A DNA stretch of 64,000 bases from Thermoanaerobaculum sp. (lineage in GTDB: Bacteria > Acidobacteriota > Thermoanaerobaculia > Multivoradales > UBA5704): positions 1-64,000 of the forward strand of contig JAJKHS010000126.1 in assembly GCA_021154885.1 (NCBI GenBank), in the 5' to 3' direction. The translations under genes were made by a program, and so were the position numbers. Shown in pieces: positions 17,071 to 24,554 of this stretch (its first letter is position 1; each line of letters begins with the position of its first letter). The notes beneath the pieces were generated by a model. The model had not been told where the DNA came from, searched no databases, and saw only the letters and a list, made by a program, of their open reading frames with translations.

Positions 17071-19212
17071 GTGAGCCTCCCTCCTCCCGAGCCCCTGCTG
17101 ACGGGCGTGGTCGTCCACTGGCATGACGAGGAGCTGCTGGCGGAGCTGGCGGCGGCGTGGCCCCGGGACCCGCGGTTCGAGCTGCTGGTGGTGGACAACG
17201 GTTCGACAGCACCGCTGCCGTCCGGTCTCCGCGTCCTGCGGCCCGGCCGCAATCTCGGATTCGCGGGCGGCGCCAACGCCGGCGTGGCGGCGGCGAAGGG
17301 GGAGATCGTTCTGATCCTCAATCCCGACGCCGTCCCCGAGGCCGGAGCGCTCGACCGTCTGCTGGAGGGTTTCGCGGCGTGGCCGGACGCGGCGGGGCTG
17401 GCTCCCCGGCTGGTGGGCCTGGACGGCGCGCCGCAGTTCGCGTGGCAGCTCCGGCGCCTGCCTTCGCCGCTCGCGCTGGTGCTCCAGGCGTTCCCGGGAT
17501 TTGCCGGGAACTCGAATGACACCGAGCCCGGGGCAGGGGCGCCCGTGGAGCAGCCGGCGGCGGCGGCGCTGGCGTTGCGGCGGGAGGCACTGGCGGCCGT
17601 GGGCGGCTTCGATGCCGCCTTTCACCCCGCGTGGTTCGAGGACGTGGACCTCGCCCGGCGGCTGCGGGACCGGGGGCTTGTCCTTAGGTATTGGCCCGTA
17701 GCCCGCTTCCGCCACCGGCTGGGGAGCACGGTGCCGCGGCTCGGCTACGGTCCCTTCCTCTATATCTATTACCGGAACCTCACCCGCTATCTGGCCAGGC
17801 ACCATGGCCGGGCCTGGGCCGCGGCGGCGCGGGCGGCCCTGGTGCCGGGGATCGCCCTGCGTCTTCTGCTGCTCCCCCTGCGCCGGCCGCGGCGGGCGGG
17901 CTCGCGGCGGGAGGCCCTGGCCGGTCTCCTCGGCCTGTTGGCCGGGGCGATCACGGGCTGGCGCCGGCCGCGCCCCCGCCCAGGGCCCTCACCCCCTACC
18001 CCCTCTCTCGCCCCCTCGCCACCCCCCTCACCGGGAGAGGGGGACCCGGTTGAAGCGGTCATGCCGGTAGGGTGCGCTGTGCGCACCGGGGAAAGCGTTG
18101 ACGGTGCGCACAGCGCACCCTACACGCCTCAGTGCTCTGGCGGGTCTCCCTCTTCTCCCGGTGAGGGGGGTTGGGAGGGGGCGGGAGAAGAGGGCCGGGG
18201 TGATGAGGGTCTTGGGAGGGGGACCTCTGACGCCGGCGAACAGGTCGCCGTCTGCATCGTGACCCACGACTCGGCGGCCGACCTGCCCGGCTGCCTGGAG
18301 TCACTGGCGGCCCTGGATCACCGGCCCCTGGAGATCGTGGTGGTGGACTGCGCCAGCCGGGACGGCAGCGCGGAGATGGCCCGATCCCACGCCCCGCAGG
18401 GAATCCCGTGTCAGGTCGTGGAGCTGGGGGAGAACCTCGGTTTCGCCGGCGGGATGAACGCCGCGCTGGCCCGGACGCGCGCCCCCTTCGTGCTCACCCT
18501 CAACGCCGACGCCCGCCCCGCGCCCGACTTCGTGACCCGGCTCCTGGCGCGCGCGGCTCAGCCCGGCCTGCGGGTGGGAGCCGTCACCGGCCGGCTGGTA
18601 CGGCCCGGAGGAGAGATCCTGGACGCCTGTGGCATGCGCCTCACCCGGGCCTGGCGCCACTTCGACCGCGGCTCGGGGGAGCCGGATCGGGGACAGTACG
18701 GCGTACCCGAGAAGGTCTTCGGGGCCACGGGCGCCGCCTCCCTGTTTCGCCGCGAAGCCCTGGATGACGCTGCCGTTGCCGGCGAGGTCTTCGATCCCCG
18801 CTTCCACTCCTTCCGCGAGGACGCCGAGCTCTGCTTCCGCCTGCGCGAGCGCGGCTGGGAGATCCTCTACGAGCCCGCCGCCGTGGCCGAGCACCGCCGC
18901 TTCAACCTTCCCGAGCGGCGGTCCGCCATGCCGGCCCGGGTCAATTATCATTCGCTCAAGAACCGTTATCTTTTGCGCATCTACCACCAGACCGTGGGTA
19001 ATTTCTCCCGCACCCTCCTCCCCACCCTGGCGCGAGATCTCGGCGCCCTCGGCTACGTGCTCTTCCGCGAGAGCTCCTCCCTCGCCGCCTATGGCTGGCT
19101 CTGGCGGCACCGCCGGGAGCTGCGAGCCCGGCGGCGGGCGATCCAGGCGCGGCGGACGGTCCCCGCCCGCGAGATCGACCGCTGGTTCACCGTCGACGGG
19201 GAGACGCTGTGA
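17071..19212 (+). CDS. Two-domain GT2 glycosyltransferase joined by a palindromic repeat
   Basis: A 713-aa ORF. Domain 1 (about residues 8-290) has LLVVDNGST, NLGFAGGANAG, LNPDAVPEAG and WFEDVDLARRL. Residues of about 305-380 are encoded by a G+C-rich palindromic element (17985-18209) and form a Pro/Gly/Ser/Glu-rich linker. Domain 2 (about residues 390-690) has VAVCIVTHDS, NLGFAGGMNAA, LNADARPAPDF and REDAELCFRL. Both catalytic domains look complete. The second has no ATG or GTG start after the repeat; the nearest in-frame ATG (18061) lies inside it. A real fusion is therefore the simplest reading. It overlaps the next gene by 4 bases. Confidence 0.85.
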   Translation: MSLPPPEPLLTGVVVHWHDEELLAELAAAWPRDPRFELLVVDNGSTAPLPSGLRVLRPGRNLGFAGGANAGVAAAKGEIVLILNPDAVPEAGALDRLLEGFAAWPDAAGLAPRLVGLDGAPQFAWQLRRLPSPLALVLQAFPGFAGNSNDTEPGAGAPVEQPAAAALALRREALAAVGGFDAAFHPAWFEDVDLARRLRDRGLVLRYWPVARFRHRLGSTVPRLGYGPFLYIYYRNLTRYLARHHGRAWAAAARAALVPGIALRLLLLPLRRPRRAGSRREALAGLLGLLAGAITGWRRPRPRPGPSPPTPSLAPSPPPSPGEGDPVEAVMPVGCAVRTGESVDGAHSAPYTPQCSGGSPSSPGEGGWEGAGEEGRGDEGLGRGTSDAGEQVAVCIVTHDSAADLPGCLESLAALDHRPLEIVVVDCASRDGSAEMARSHAPQGIPCQVVELGENLGFAGGMNAALARTRAPFVLTLNADARPAPDFVTRLLARAAQPGLRVGAVTGRLVRPGGEILDACGMRLTRAWRHFDRGSGEPDRGQYGVPEKVFGATGAASLFRREALDDAAVAGEVFDPRFHSFREDAELCFRLRERGWEILYEPAAVAEHRRFNLPERRSAMPARVNYHSLKNRYLLRIYHQTVGNFSRTLLPTLARDLGALGYVLFRESSSLAAYGWLWRHRRELRARRRAIQARRTVPAREIDRWFTVDGETL
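17985..18209. repeat. G+C-rich palindromic element, copy 3, inside a CDS, with a nested inverted repeat
   Basis: The ends match copy 1 (CCCTCACCCCCTACCCCC and GGGCCGGGGTGATGAGGG). In place of the usual loop it carries a second, perfect 21-bp inverted repeat at 18067-18087 and 18103-18123, beginning GTAGGGTGCGCTGTGCGCAC. The whole 225 bases are free of stop codons in the glycosyltransferase frame. Confidence 0.9.
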
Positions 19213-20339
19213 GGCCAATCTCCGTCGCTCTGATGGGCAGCCGTGGCATCCCGGGCCGTTACGGCGGCTACGAGACGCTGATGGAGGAGCTGGGCGTGCG
19301 CCTGGTGGCTCGCGGTTTTCGGGTGACCGTCTACTGCCGGTCCCACTCGACGCCGCGCGACCTGCGGACCTGGCGGGGGATGGACCTGGTGGTGCTGCCC
19401 ACCCTGCGCACCAAGTACCTGGACACGCCGGTCCACACCCTCCTCTCCGCCCTCCACGCCGCGGCGGTGGGCTATGACGCGGCGCTGATGGTGAACTCGG
19501 CCAATGCCCTCTTCGTCCCCCTGGTGCGAGTCGGCGGCACGCCGGTCGCCCTCAACGTGGACGGCATCGAGAAGCGGCGGGCCAAGTGGGGGGCGTTCGG
19601 CCGCGCGGTCTACGCCCTCTCCGAGCGCCTCGCCTGCGTGCTGCCCGACGCCCTGGTGACCGATGCCGAGGTGATCCGCCGTCATTACCTGGAACGCTAC
19701 GGCGCCGAGTCGGTCCCCATCGCCTATGGCGTCGATCCCCGGCCGCCCGCCGAGACGGGGGTGCTGGAGCGGCTGGGGATCGCCAGCCGCCGCTTCTTCC
19801 TCTACGTCAGCCGCTTCGAGCCGGAGAACAACCCCCACCGGGTGGCGGCGGCCTACCGGCAGGTCGGGGGCGATCTCCCCCTGGTGATGGTAGGCGGAGC
19901 GCCCTACGCCGGCAAATTTATTGCATGCTTTACGAACAATGCGGATCCTCGCATCCTGTTCCCCGGGGCGATTTATGGGGAAGGGTACCGCGAGCTGCTC
20001 TCCCACGCCTTGGCGTATGTCCACGCCACGGAGGTGGGCGGCACCCATCCTGCGCTCGTGGAGGCCATGGGCTATGGCAACTGCGTGCTGGTGAACGACA
20101 CGCCGGAGAACCGGGAGGTGGCGGGGGACGCGGCCCTGTGGTTCCGGGCCGGGGAGCCTGCCAGTCTGGCAGCGGCGCTGGAGTGGGTGCGGTCGCATCC
20201 GGCAGAGGCCCGGGAGTTCGGGGAGGGGATGGCACGCCGGGCGGCGAGCCGGTTCTCCTGGGAGGTCGTGGCGGACCACTACGCCGCCCTCCTCAGGCGG
20301 CTGGCGGGACGAGAAATGTTTTATGACGGGCCGGCATAG
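19209..20339 (+). CDS. GT4 glycosyltransferase with DUF1972 N-terminus
   Basis: A 376-aa GT-B fold enzyme. The N-terminus MGSRGIPGRYGGYETLMEEL is the DUF1972 signature of rhamnosyl-/glycosyltransferases in capsule and O-antigen loci. The C-terminal half has FLYVSRFEPENNP and the donor-binding HATEVGGTHPALVEAMGYG with its conserved Glu. GTG 19209 overlaps the previous stop as GTGA. It acts in the cytoplasm on the lipid-linked glycan. Sugar specificity is not readable. Confidence 0.9.
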   Translation: MRPISVALMGSRGIPGRYGGYETLMEELGVRLVARGFRVTVYCRSHSTPRDLRTWRGMDLVVLPTLRTKYLDTPVHTLLSALHAAAVGYDAALMVNSANALFVPLVRVGGTPVALNVDGIEKRRAKWGAFGRAVYALSERLACVLPDALVTDAEVIRRHYLERYGAESVPIAYGVDPRPPAETGVLERLGIASRRFFLYVSRFEPENNPHRVAAAYRQVGGDLPLVMVGGAPYAGKFIACFTNNADPRILFPGAIYGEGYRELLSHALAYVHATEVGGTHPALVEAMGYGNCVLVNDTPENREVAGDAALWFRAGEPASLAAALEWVRSHPAEAREFGEGMARRAASRFSWEVVADHYAALLRRLAGREMFYDGPA

Positions 20340-20408
20340 ACGAAATGGGGGGTTCGCACGTTAGAATAGATAACGAGCGACGAGGCGGTTGAGGGTTTAC
20401 CAGAATCC

Positions 20409-21884
20409 ATGCTGAAAGAACGCGCCCGCATCCTGGCCGTCAGTATTTTTCTCCTCGATCTGGCACTGGTATCTGCCGCCTTCCTTTGCGCCTTCCTGGT
20501 GCGCAGCTCGGTGATGCCGAGGGTGGCGCCGCAGGCGTTCCCCAGCTCCCTCTACCCGCTGTCGAGCTACCTGCTGCTGCTGCCGCTGGCGCTGCTGATC
20601 TGGGGGGCTCTGCTGCTGTCCTCGGGACGCTACCGCTCGCACCGCACGGTCCCGCTGCTGGACGAGGCCTGGGCGATCCTCCGCGTCTGTGCCAGCGGCG
20701 CCATCATCTTCACCCTGGCCCTCTTCGTGGGCCGGCTGGACGAGCAGCTCCTGGTCGACGACCGGGTCAGCCGCCTGTGGGTGCTGCTGTTCGGCGTTTT
20801 CGCCTGCCTCTTCCTGCTCACCGAGAAGCTGGCCCTGCGGCTGACGTCGCGCTACGTCCGCTCGCACGGGCTCAACTACCGGACGGTGCTGATCGTGGGG
20901 ACCACGCCCACGGCGGTTAAGATCGCCGAGTCGATCCACGGTCATCGGTTCTGGGGGTACCGGATTCTCGGCTTCATCCATAACAACGGCGCGAATGGCG
21001 CGAATGGCGATTCGCCGGCCCACGCTTCGATCGGGCCTTACCCCGTGCTCGGCCGCGTCGAGGACATCCCGCGAATCGTCGAGAGCAACGTGGTGGACGA
21101 TGTCATCTTCGCCGTCACCCGCCGCGATCTGGACCGGATGGAGGACCTGTTCCTGAGCCTGGAGGAGCAGGGGATCCGCACCCGCTTCGCCATGGACCTC
21201 TTCCCCCACACCCGCGCCCGGGTGGAGCTGGAGGAGCTGGACGGCATGCCGCTCCTCTCCTTCGCCACCACGCCGACCAGCCAGCTCCAGCTCATGGCCA
21301 AGCGGGCGCTGGACGTGGTGCTGGCCTCCGGGGTGCTGGTGCTGGGGCTGCCGCTGGCGGGGTTCATCGCCCTGGCCATCAAGCTGACCTCCGGCGGTCA
21401 GGTGCTCTTCCGCCAGACCCGCTGCGGCCTGAACGGCCGGTTCTTCACCATCTACAAGTTCCGCACGATGGTCGCGGACGCCGAGGAGCGCCGGCTCGAT
21501 CTGCTCCACCTCAACGAGATGGACGGCCCCGTCTTCAAGCTGCGCAGCGATCCGCGGGTCACCGCCTTCGGCCGCTTCCTCCGCCGCTTCAGCCTGGACG
21601 AGTTGCCGCAGCTCTGGAACGTTTTGCGGGGTGACATGAGCCTGGTGGGGCCGCGGCCGCCCATCCCGGAGGAGGTGGCGAAGTATCAGCGCTGGCAGCG
21701 CCGGCGCCTGTCGATGAAGCCCGGCCTCACCTGCCTCTGGCAGATCAGCGGCCGCAACGACCTCGACTTCGACCGCTGGATGCAGCTCGATCTCGAATAC
21801 ATCGACTCCTGGTCGCCCATGCTGGATTTGAAGATCCTGCTGCGCACAATTCCCGTCGTGCTGACGGGGAAGGGGGCGTCGTAG
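20409..21884 (+). CDS. Polyprenyl-phosphate glycosylphosphotransferase (WcaJ/EpsE type)
   Basis: A 491-aa initiating transferase that loads the first sugar-1-phosphate on undecaprenyl phosphate. About four to five N-terminal TM helices lead into a CoA-binding-like middle domain (residues about 150-280). The catalytic domain starts [16 protein letters not shown], with [42 protein letters not shown] and PRPP. All signature motifs are intact. It is separated from the GT4 gene by 69 bases with a TAGAAT -10-like box at 20363, so it may have its own promoter. As the last gene of the locus it probably starts the glycan that the upstream enzymes build. Confidence 0.93.
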   Translation: MLKERARILAVSIFLLDLALVSAAFLCAFLVRSSVMPRVAPQAFPSSLYPLSSYLLLLPLALLIWGALLLSSGRYRSHRTVPLLDEAWAILRVCASGAIIFTLALFVGRLDEQLLVDDRVSRLWVLLFGVFACLFLLTEKLALRLTSRYVRSHGLNYRTVLIVGTTPTAVKIAESIHGHRFWGYRILGFIHNNGANGANGDSPAHASIGPYPVLGRVEDIPRIVESNVVDDVIFAVTRRDLDRMEDLFLSLEEQGIRTRFAMDLFPHTRARVELEELDGMPLLSFATTPTSQLQLMAKRALDVVLASGVLVLGLPLAGFIALAIKLTSGGQVLFRQTRCGLNGRFFTIYKFRTMVADAEERRLDLLHLNEMDGPVFKLRSDPRVTAFGRFLRRFSLDELPQLWNVLRGDMSLVGPRPPIPEEVAKYQRWQRRRLSMKPGLTCLWQISGRNDLDFDRWMQLDLEYIDSWSPMLDLKILLRTIPVVLTGKGAS

Positions 21885-21904
21885 AAGCCAGCACGGCAAC
21901 AGAG

Positions 21905-21981
21905 ACGAACACGGACCGTCAACACGGACTGGCAAGGACCGTGTCGTTGGGGCCTTGTCGTCCCTGTTTGTCCGTGTTCGT
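21905..21981. repeat. Inverted repeat between convergent genes
   Basis: Perfect 12-base arms (ACGAACACGGAC at 21905-21916 and GTCCGTGTTCGT at 21970-21981), with further internal pairing (GGCAAGG...CCTTGTC). It lies between convergent glycosylphosphotransferase and ychF and could stop transcription from either side, though no U-tract is present. Confidence 0.6.
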
Positions 21982-22002
21982 CCTTTCCGTCTGTGTTCCC
22001 GC

Positions 22003-23070
22003 CTACACGTTGAACCGGAAATGCGCCACGTCGCCGTCCTTCATCGCGTACTCCTTCCCCTCCAGGCGAAGCAGGCCGGCGTCGCGGCAGGCGGCCATGG
22101 TCTTCAGGCGGATCAGGTCGTCGCAATGGACCACCTCGGCGCGGATGAACCCGCGCTCGATGTCGGAGTGGATGGTCCCCGCCGCCTCCCGGGCCTTGGT
22201 GCCGCGGCGGATGGTCCAGGCTCGCACCTCGTCCTCGCCCACGGTGAAGAAGGAGATCACCCCCAGCAGGTCGTAGCTCGCGCGGGTCACCCGGTCGAGG
22301 CTGGGCGCGGCGAGGCCGAGGTCGGAGAGGAACTCCTTCTGCTCCTCGGGCGGCAGGGTGCTGATCTCCAGCTCGATGGGAGCGGAGACCGTCACCGCCC
22401 GCACCGCCGGACGCACCTTGATGCCCAGCTCCTCCGGTGACTGTGCGGCCCGTGCCTCGTCGACGTTGATCACCTGCAGGATCGGCTTGGCCGAGAGGAG
22501 CTGGAAGCCGCGCAGACGCTTCTCGTCGTCCGGTGCGAGCTCGACCTCCCGCAGCGGCTTCTCGGATTCCAGGGCCGGCATTACGACGTCCGCCAGGATC
22601 TGGCGCTCGCGCAGCTCCTCGGGGGTGAGCCCCCGCTTGACGGCCTTGTCCAGCCGGTCGAGGCGCTTCTCGACGATCGTGTGGTCGGCCAGGATCAGCT
22701 CGAGGTCCAGGGTGTCCACGTCACGGGCCGGATCGACGCTCCCCTCCGAATGCAGGATCTCCGGGTCCTCGAAGGCGCGCGCCACGTGGACCAGGGCGTC
22801 CACCGTCTTGAGCTTGGCGAGGTCCAGGCTCTCGGCGCTCTCCCCACGCTTCATGCCGGGGATGTCCACGTACTGCACGGTGGCCGGCACGTAGCGCTTC
22901 GGGTTGAAGAGGTCGCGCAGCGCCTCCAGCCGCGTGTCGCGCACCGTCGCCATCCCCATGTTGGTCTGGGACGAGCTCGAATATTTGTCCGTCGCCTGGT
23001 GAGAGGCGGTCAAGGTGTTGAACAGCGTCGTCTTTCCCGACTTGGGCAAACCGAGGATGCCGAGTTGCAC
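22003..23070 (-). CDS. ychF: Redox-regulated ATPase/GTPase YchF (Obg-like)
   Basis: A 355-aa TRAFAC-class P-loop protein. The P-loop is GLPKSGKTT, the switch region contains YVDIPGMKRGES, and the usual NKxD guanine motif is replaced by NVDE, as expected of YchF/OLA1, which prefers ATP. A helical insert (residues about 130-200) and a C-terminal TGS domain (AWTIRRGTKAREAAGTIHSD) complete the family layout. Known members bind ribosomes and respond to oxidative stress. It is convergent with the glycan operon. Confidence 0.95.
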   Translation of the reverse strand: MQLGILGLPKSGKTTLFNTLTASHQATDKYSSSSQTNMGMATVRDTRLEALRDLFNPKRYVPATVQYVDIPGMKRGESAESLDLAKLKTVDALVHVARAFEDPEILHSEGSVDPARDVDTLDLELILADHTIVEKRLDRLDKAVKRGLTPEELRERQILADVVMPALESEKPLREVELAPDDEKRLRGFQLLSAKPILQVINVDEARAAQSPEELGIKVRPAVRAVTVSAPIELEISTLPPEEQKEFLSDLGLAAPSLDRVTRASYDLLGVISFFTVGEDEVRAWTIRRGTKAREAAGTIHSDIERGFIRAEVVHCDDLIRLKTMAACRDAGLLRLEGKEYAMKDGDVAHFRFNV

Positions 23071-23152
23071 GGGGGATTTTCCTCCAGAAGGCCGGCTCCA
23101 GAAGGCCGGCTGGGCCGGGGGCGAGGTTACCCGCCCTGCGGCTGGAGGTCAA

Positions 23153-24511
23153 TCAGTCGATGAGGGCCCGCCCCTTGGTCTCGATGGCCCACGGCAGGAG
23201 GCCGAGGCCGGCGAGCGGCACGAAGCCGACGTAGAACAGGGCCGTCAGCGCGCTGGTGAGCGAGTTCGCTCCCTGCGCCGCGATCGATCCCACCAGGATG
23301 GGGCCGATGGCCGCGACCAGGCGCCCGGAGTTGTAGCAGAAGCCCGCTCCCGTGCCCCGCAGCCGGGTGGGAAAGAGCTCCGGCAGGTAGTAGGTGAAGC
23401 TGCCGAAGACCCCGAACACCGTCAAGCCGATCAGGAAGTACATGACCAGCCGCGTCTCCGGCGCCAGGTCGAGGCCGAAGGTGGCGAGGATCGCCGCGCC
23501 CGAGCCCGCGAAGTAGAGGCCGAACATCGTCCTCCGGCCCAGGTACTTGGCGGCGGGGACGGTGAGCAGGGTGCCGATGAGCCCCCCGAGGTTGAAGTAG
23601 TTGGTGGCGATTTTCTTCCAGCCCTCCACCAGGGCCAGGGTGGCGGAGCGGTCCAGGCCCCGCAGCTTGGCCTCCGCCTGTGCGAGCCCGGTCGCGACCA
23701 CGGGGATGAAGGCGTTGCAGCTCCACCACATGATGAGGGCGACCATGGCCATGAAGAATCCCGCGATGGTGATCGCCCGGTACTTGGGCGTGAACAGCTC
23801 GGAGAGGCGCGGATGGGCAGCGGACGAGGCCGCCGACTTCCAGCGCTCCGGCTCCTTGACGAAGATGCGGACGAGGAAGGCCAAGGCCGCGGGGATCAGG
23901 CCGGAGAGGAAGACGTAGCGCCAGGAGACCTCGGGCGAGTTGCGCCAGTAGACGCCGGCGATCTGGAAGTTGACGAAGGTGGCGAGGAACAGCCCCATCG
24001 GCGCCGAGGTGTAGAGCAGGGCCCCGGCCTCGACCCGCCGCGACTCCGGCATCACCTCCGCCACCATCGCCGCCCCCGCGGCCCACTCGCCGCCGATCCC
24101 CAGGCTGGAGATGATGCGGAAGAGCATCAGGATCCAGATGTTGGGAGCGAAGGCGCAGGCCGCGGTGCCGAAGGCATAGAGCAGCATGGTCAGCATCAGG
24201 GTGCGGGTGCGGCCGATGCGATCCGCCACCTGACCGAAGACGATGCCGCCGATCGCCCAGCCCACCAGCAGCACCGAGGTCAGGATGCCCGTCCACTGCA
24301 GCGTCGCCGCCTTGGCCGCCGGTGAGCCGATGGTGAGCCCGAGCAGCGTCGGCACGCAGTTGGGGGCCACGAAGTTGAAGAGCTGGCCGTCGAAGACGTC
24401 GAACCCCCACCCCAGCCAGGCGGCGAACAGCACCGTCCACTGGTAGCCGTTCATGTCGAGGAAACGGCGGCCCGGTCCGGCCGGCACGACGGATTGGGAT
24501 GCTGTGGTCAT
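23153..24511 (-). CDS. MFS transporter, AAHS/sialate-type
   Basis: A 452-aa protein with 12 predicted TM helices. TM1 has WLGWGFDVFDGQLFNFVAPN, with the acidic residues typical of the aromatic acid:proton and sialate:proton symporter groups. The loop 2-3 signature reads GQVADRIGRTRTL and the sixth-loop counterpart AKYLGRRTMFGLYF. It probably imports an organic acid with protons across the inner membrane. No catabolic genes surround it, so the substrate stays open. Confidence 0.88.
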   Translation of the reverse strand: MTTASQSVVPAGPGRRFLDMNGYQWTVLFAAWLGWGFDVFDGQLFNFVAPNCVPTLLGLTIGSPAAKAATLQWTGILTSVLLVGWAIGGIVFGQVADRIGRTRTLMLTMLLYAFGTAACAFAPNIWILMLFRIISSLGIGGEWAAGAAMVAEVMPESRRVEAGALLYTSAPMGLFLATFVNFQIAGVYWRNSPEVSWRYVFLSGLIPAALAFLVRIFVKEPERWKSAASSAAHPRLSELFTPKYRAITIAGFFMAMVALIMWWSCNAFIPVVATGLAQAEAKLRGLDRSATLALVEGWKKIATNYFNLGGLIGTLLTVPAAKYLGRRTMFGLYFAGSGAAILATFGLDLAPETRLVMYFLIGLTVFGVFGSFTYYLPELFPTRLRGTGAGFCYNSGRLVAAIGPILVGSIAAQGANSLTSALTALFYVGFVPLAGLGLLPWAIETKGRALID

Positions 24512-24554
24512 CGGGTCCCCCCGGAAAAGTGCGGGGGCATGATAGCAGCCCTCC

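Noticed and set aside
12192-21884. Exosortase/PEP-CTERM exopolysaccharide locus
   Set aside because: Glycosyltransferases and a glycosylphosphotransferase are present, but no exosortase and no PEP-CTERM-tailed protein in the window.
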